From NCBI GenBank assembly GCA_018398805.1, contig JAGFBZ010000900.1, positions 620,001 through 684,000 of the forward strand: 64,000 nt of DNA. Reading direction: 5' to 3'. The first letter of the stretch is position 1. Every line of letters begins with the position of its first letter. The notes beneath the pieces were generated by a model that was given only the letters and a program-made list of their open reading frames with translations, had not been told where the DNA came from and ran no database searches. Both the position numbers and the translations under genes were made by a program. This DNA is from Hirundichthys speculiger (taxonomy: Eukaryota; Chordata; Actinopteri; Beloniformes; Exocoetidae). Shown here piece after piece: positions 60,555 to 64,000 of the stretch.

Positions 60555-61257
60555 TAGAGGTCTTCGGAACAACCCGACAACCCGAAAACCCTAGGTTCCG
60601 ACCCGACCCGAATCGGGTCTCGGGTCCATTCAAAAAACGTGAGTCTTGGGTCCGGTCGGTGCTCTCTGACAGGCTGGGTCCGCGTTTACTCGAGAGACGT
60701 AAAGATATTGATGGTGGCAGCCAATGTCAGGACTCGGGGCAGTTTAATTAATTATTCATTAACGTGGCGTGTTTGTCATGAAACAATCGTGTGGCCGTAG
60801 CGTGTTATTAGCGGTTTGCCCGGCAGCTGTAAAGCACTACGGATCGCCAACATGACAACGCTGGATGAGAGAACATATTTATGACACGTCCTGACCAGTG
60901 TTTTAGCGTTAGCAGTTGCTACCAATAGCATCTGTATCCACAAAGAAAATAACGACATGGATTTATTGTTGTTTACATCACGTAGCCTATGTAGCAACTG
61001 AACCGGTAGAAGAAGACAACTTTAGGTAAGAAAATCAAGTTTTCTTCAACGCTAGACAGCTTTAATATGAGCAACTATGGGTTGTATTGTCTCGGTTCTA
61101 TTCGGGTAACTCGGTTCGGTTGGTGGTCGGAAACTAAAGACTTGGGTCGGGTCGGTTCCGGGTCCAAATATTGCGGGTCCATTCGGGTTCGGACTCTCTG
61201 ACTTATTATAATAGCTCTGGTCGGGTCGGTTTCGGGTCGAATTTTCACGGACCTCTA
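60555..61257. mobile_element. hAT-type MITE, 703 bp, with GGGTC-rich ends
   Basis: The ends are TAGAGGTCTTCGGAAC and, on the complement, TAGAGGTCCGTGAAAA. They are flanked by GTCGAGAT (60547-60554) and GTCTAGAT (61258-61265), an 8-bp duplication with one mismatch. Both arms hold arrays of CGACCCGA / GGGTCGGG words (60598-60680 and 61140-61250). The centre (60700-61025) is CpG-containing, unique and has no transposase. Confidence 0.85.
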
Positions 61258-61265
61258 GTCTAGAT

Positions 61266-62800
61266 TGTTCTACCCTCTCTGGGTTTGGAACGTCACACCA
61301 TCCTGCAGATCTGCATGGCTCACTGAATGACATTCAGATTCAGGGTGTCCCAAACAAAGTGAAATATATGTGTTCCTCAGGGCTTTTGAATTGCCAGTCA
61401 GTCCAGACGGGTTCAGAGAACCACACAGATCCAGTGTGTACCGGCCTACATCTGCACCTTTTTCTCCAACACAATATTATGATGATCCCAAGATTTAGTC
61501 AATGCATTAACAACAAAATCAAATATGGATTGCTTCAGCTTCTCACTGTATGCATCCCTAAAGAGTAGCTGTGAGGGCACTGACAGTCTGCATTTTTCAA
61601 AGTGGAGCGGAGGAAAGTAAGTATCGATCGGGCCTTACTTTGTCTTCTTCCTGATCAGAGGCTAAATCCTCAGTTGGACTACTACACTTTGAAGAGAAAG
61701 CAGATGCGCACTTGCAAACTTGCCAAGGTTTTACTGAGGTTTCAACTTGTTGATTTAGTGAAGGGGTGGTGGACCTTGTAGGTTGTTGCAACTTTTTTTC
61801 ATTTGCCTGAATACTTTAAGTCTTTTTTTTTTTGTTGTTTTGTTTTTCTTTGTATCTTTTTGGGATGTTGAACCGTCGTTTCCTGCCATTGCTGTTTGTG
61901 ACATCATCAGCACAGCTGTTGTCAGGTGACAAACGCAACACTGATGCATTAATGGTGATGTCATCAACGGAGGATTTCAGTCGCCGCCATCAACTATTCA
62001 ACAATTTCTGACCTCAAGTTTATTTTAGCTTATTAACTTTTTTTTTTAACTTTCTAATATATTTCCCTTACTAATGTAGACTGCAGGGATAGAATTTCCG
62101 TTTGGGATTAATTAAGCATGAGCAATTCATTTCAGTTTAATAAAGCGGGGTGGGAGGTGGGGTGGATGTGATGCAATCACTTTTATACGTCGGTTTTGTA
62201 AATTTATTGATACTCTTTAGCATCTGAGATTTTAAATCTTCCTGGTATTTGTTTGATGATCTTACTGTAGATTTTGGTTTGCAGCATTATATTTTCAGTG
62301 TCACCGGGATGCCAGGGGGTGGGTGGGGGTGTGTGCATGTTTGCACTTTTGTGCACACGCTATGACTTCAGTATTTTGCTCTGAGTCAGATCCTGTGAAT
62401 TGCTTGGCAAATTTTTCTCTTTATCCCCGACGGTGCGTTCACAAATCAGCAATGTCACATCCTATTCATCCTTCCGGACTTTAATCCATTCAACCCGCCC
62501 CCCACCCCCCCTCCCTCCAACACGCACACACCCGCCCACAAACAGCTCCCCGTCTACTATCATCACATTCTCTTTGTTTTTCAGATTCTCTCTGAGCTGG
62601 ATTGACAGCTGTTCACAGCTGGACACATCCCAGCATGCACGTTCTTGTTTTTTTTTTTTTTTTCATATATACTTTGTTTTCCACTTCACATTGTAATATT
62701 TAGTCACCATTTGCTTATCTTAACCTTGTCCACAGCAGCGGTAAGCTGAGAAACATTTGTTGCTCAGAAGCGCATGACAGCACACACCAGGTCCTCCCTG
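61266..62800. other. Unique sequence, no recognisable gene
   Basis: Two overlapping minus frames at 61597-61967 read a Ser/Thr/Lys-rich product without known motifs. Interruptions and poly-A-derived lysines suggest chance. Confidence 0.4.
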
Positions 62801-62960
62801 TGTAAAATCACACATGAATATTTATAATTCCCCCATGTGCTTGATGAATATTCATCAAAGTTATTGTCCTGAATCCAGATTTAATAGAAAAGCCAATCGC
62901 AATACACTCTGACTTGAAGACTCACAGTCAAAACACTTAAAAGAGAAAAAAACAAAACAA
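62800..62960. promoter_or_regulatory. Candidate regulatory element with a TGATGAATATTCATCA palindrome
   Basis: A perfect 16-bp palindrome (62842-62857) with inner ATGAATATTCAT, preceded by ATGAATATTTATAATTC (62815-62830) and followed by AAAGCCAATCGCAATACA (about 62890). Paired ATGAAT half-sites resemble dimeric POU/homeodomain sites (family knowledge); function is inferred. Confidence 0.35.
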
Positions 62961-64000
62961 TGAAATAAGTTGACGTAATTTAGCCTACTTTGATTTGTGG
63001 TTTCTGCTCCGACCAGAAAACCTGAAGCTGAATATTCATTTCATGTCATCTTTGTGCCTCTACAGTCATTATCTCCACTATCACTCATTTTAGAGACTAA
63101 CTGGAGGCGTCTGTCTTTCCTGTCCCATCCGTCCTCCTTCGGTCTGGTCTCAGACAGGACGGGAGGTGGGGGTGGGGGATGGGGGTGGTACCTGCAGGCC
63201 ATTTCTTTCACAGCTCTTTCTAGTTACAGGATGGAATACTTTGCCAAACCATCCTTTCAGCTGATTTAATGTTTTTTGTTTTTTTTTTGCTGCAGGTGTG
63301 TGTGCCTTTTAGTCGGCCATATACATACTAACATAAAGAGCAGCACACATGTTTCCTACTCACTGTGGTGTTTTGAGTGCATATTTTCTTGTGCAGACTC
63401 ATTAACATAAACATAAATGTTTTTATTTATCAATGAGCAGCGTGAGTGGAAAGACAGTTTTCAGAAAACCCTTTGACAGCAGAACATATAAGGCTCAGCT
63501 TCCAGTGGCCCCGGGCTTCATTTGAATTGACTCATATGCTGTGTGTATTTACACACATTTAATTGAAACAGAAAGCAATATATGGCTGGTCTCCGTGTTG
63601 CGCTGAATCTGTTTTGTTTTGATTTTTTATTCCTTTTGTTGAATGAATAAGCTTCATGATATTTATTTTTGATATGTGGTCATTTCTGTCTGTGTATGCA
63701 ACTGAGAAAGAGTCTTTTTTTTTTCTTCAATGATGTTTAAAGGTGTTATCTGGCCTTGTTCGTCAATTGAAGCTGACATGGAAACTGCGCTCATGACGTC
63801 AGGATCAGGGAGTGAACTGGGTGGACGGTGGACCGTCTCTGATCCGTTACAGCCCCACTTATTAGAACCCATTTGACTGAAGCCAAATGCAATATTTGTC
63901 AGGCTGTTTCAAAATGCAATTAGCCTGAAAGATGACCTGCGCGATAAAGTGAGCAATCTTAACTTCCTGACTTCGTAACTCACCCAGTGCTCTGACTCAT
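62961..64000. other. Unique sequence to the window end
   Basis: No gene recognised. It includes a second perfect CRE word TGACGTCA at 63794-63801 in a modestly GC-rich stretch. Confidence 0.4.

Noticed and set aside
61597..61967. Two overlapping minus frames
   Set aside because: Interrupted, low-complexity lysine run from poly-T, and no recognisable domain.

Overview
This window looks like intergenic or intronic nuclear DNA of a teleost fish. I found no intact host protein-coding gene, rRNA or tRNA. The evidence for a fish is the mobile DNA: several diverged Tc1-like (DD34E) families, piggyBac-like elements flanked by TTAA, several hAT elements with 8-bp target duplications, and L2/Rex-like non-LTR retrotransposon ends with the tails usual in ray-finned fishes. 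There are also many long (TA)n, (CA)n, poly-C and poly-G tracts. I recognise the repeat families from memory; no database search was possible. Nearly all the long open frames fall in transposase remnants, in simple repeats or in chance frames.

Layout. 1-17.5 kb is a transposon graveyard. It holds two Tc1 remnants, a LINE 3' end, a complete Tc1 element whose left inverted repeat carries a piggyBac-like insertion, a further Tc1 end, a hAT (ZBED5-like) transposase pseudogene interrupted by a LINE tail, a second piggyBac-like element carrying an unusual palindromic minisatellite, a third piggyBac-like end, and an L2-like LINE mosaic. 17.5-24.2 kb is mostly unique. At 24.7-26.8 kb a GC- and CpG-rich block with a CRE palindrome and a plausible splice donor near 25637 looks like the promoter and first non-coding exon of an unidentified gene on the + strand. 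27-28 kb and 52-53 kb hold two copies of a TA-flanked fold-back element with different central sequences. 28-45 kb is largely unique DNA with a Tc1 remnant near 36.5 kb and a Tc1 element at 39.5-40.9 kb. 45.8-64 kb has three hAT-type elements (one with a BED finger), two more Tc1 copies and several stretches that could be conserved non-coding DNA.

The genes do not form a working system; they are independent mobile-element fossils whose nesting gives a relative time order. The most unusual structure is the array at 13694-14374: ten roughly 66-bp units, most able to form a 20-bp-stem hairpin, inserted in frame in a piggyBac-like transposase segment and bounded by a 94-bp direct duplication of that segment. 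The unique stretches may contain cis-regulatory elements of the gene starting near 25 kb, but that cannot be shown without cross-species alignment.
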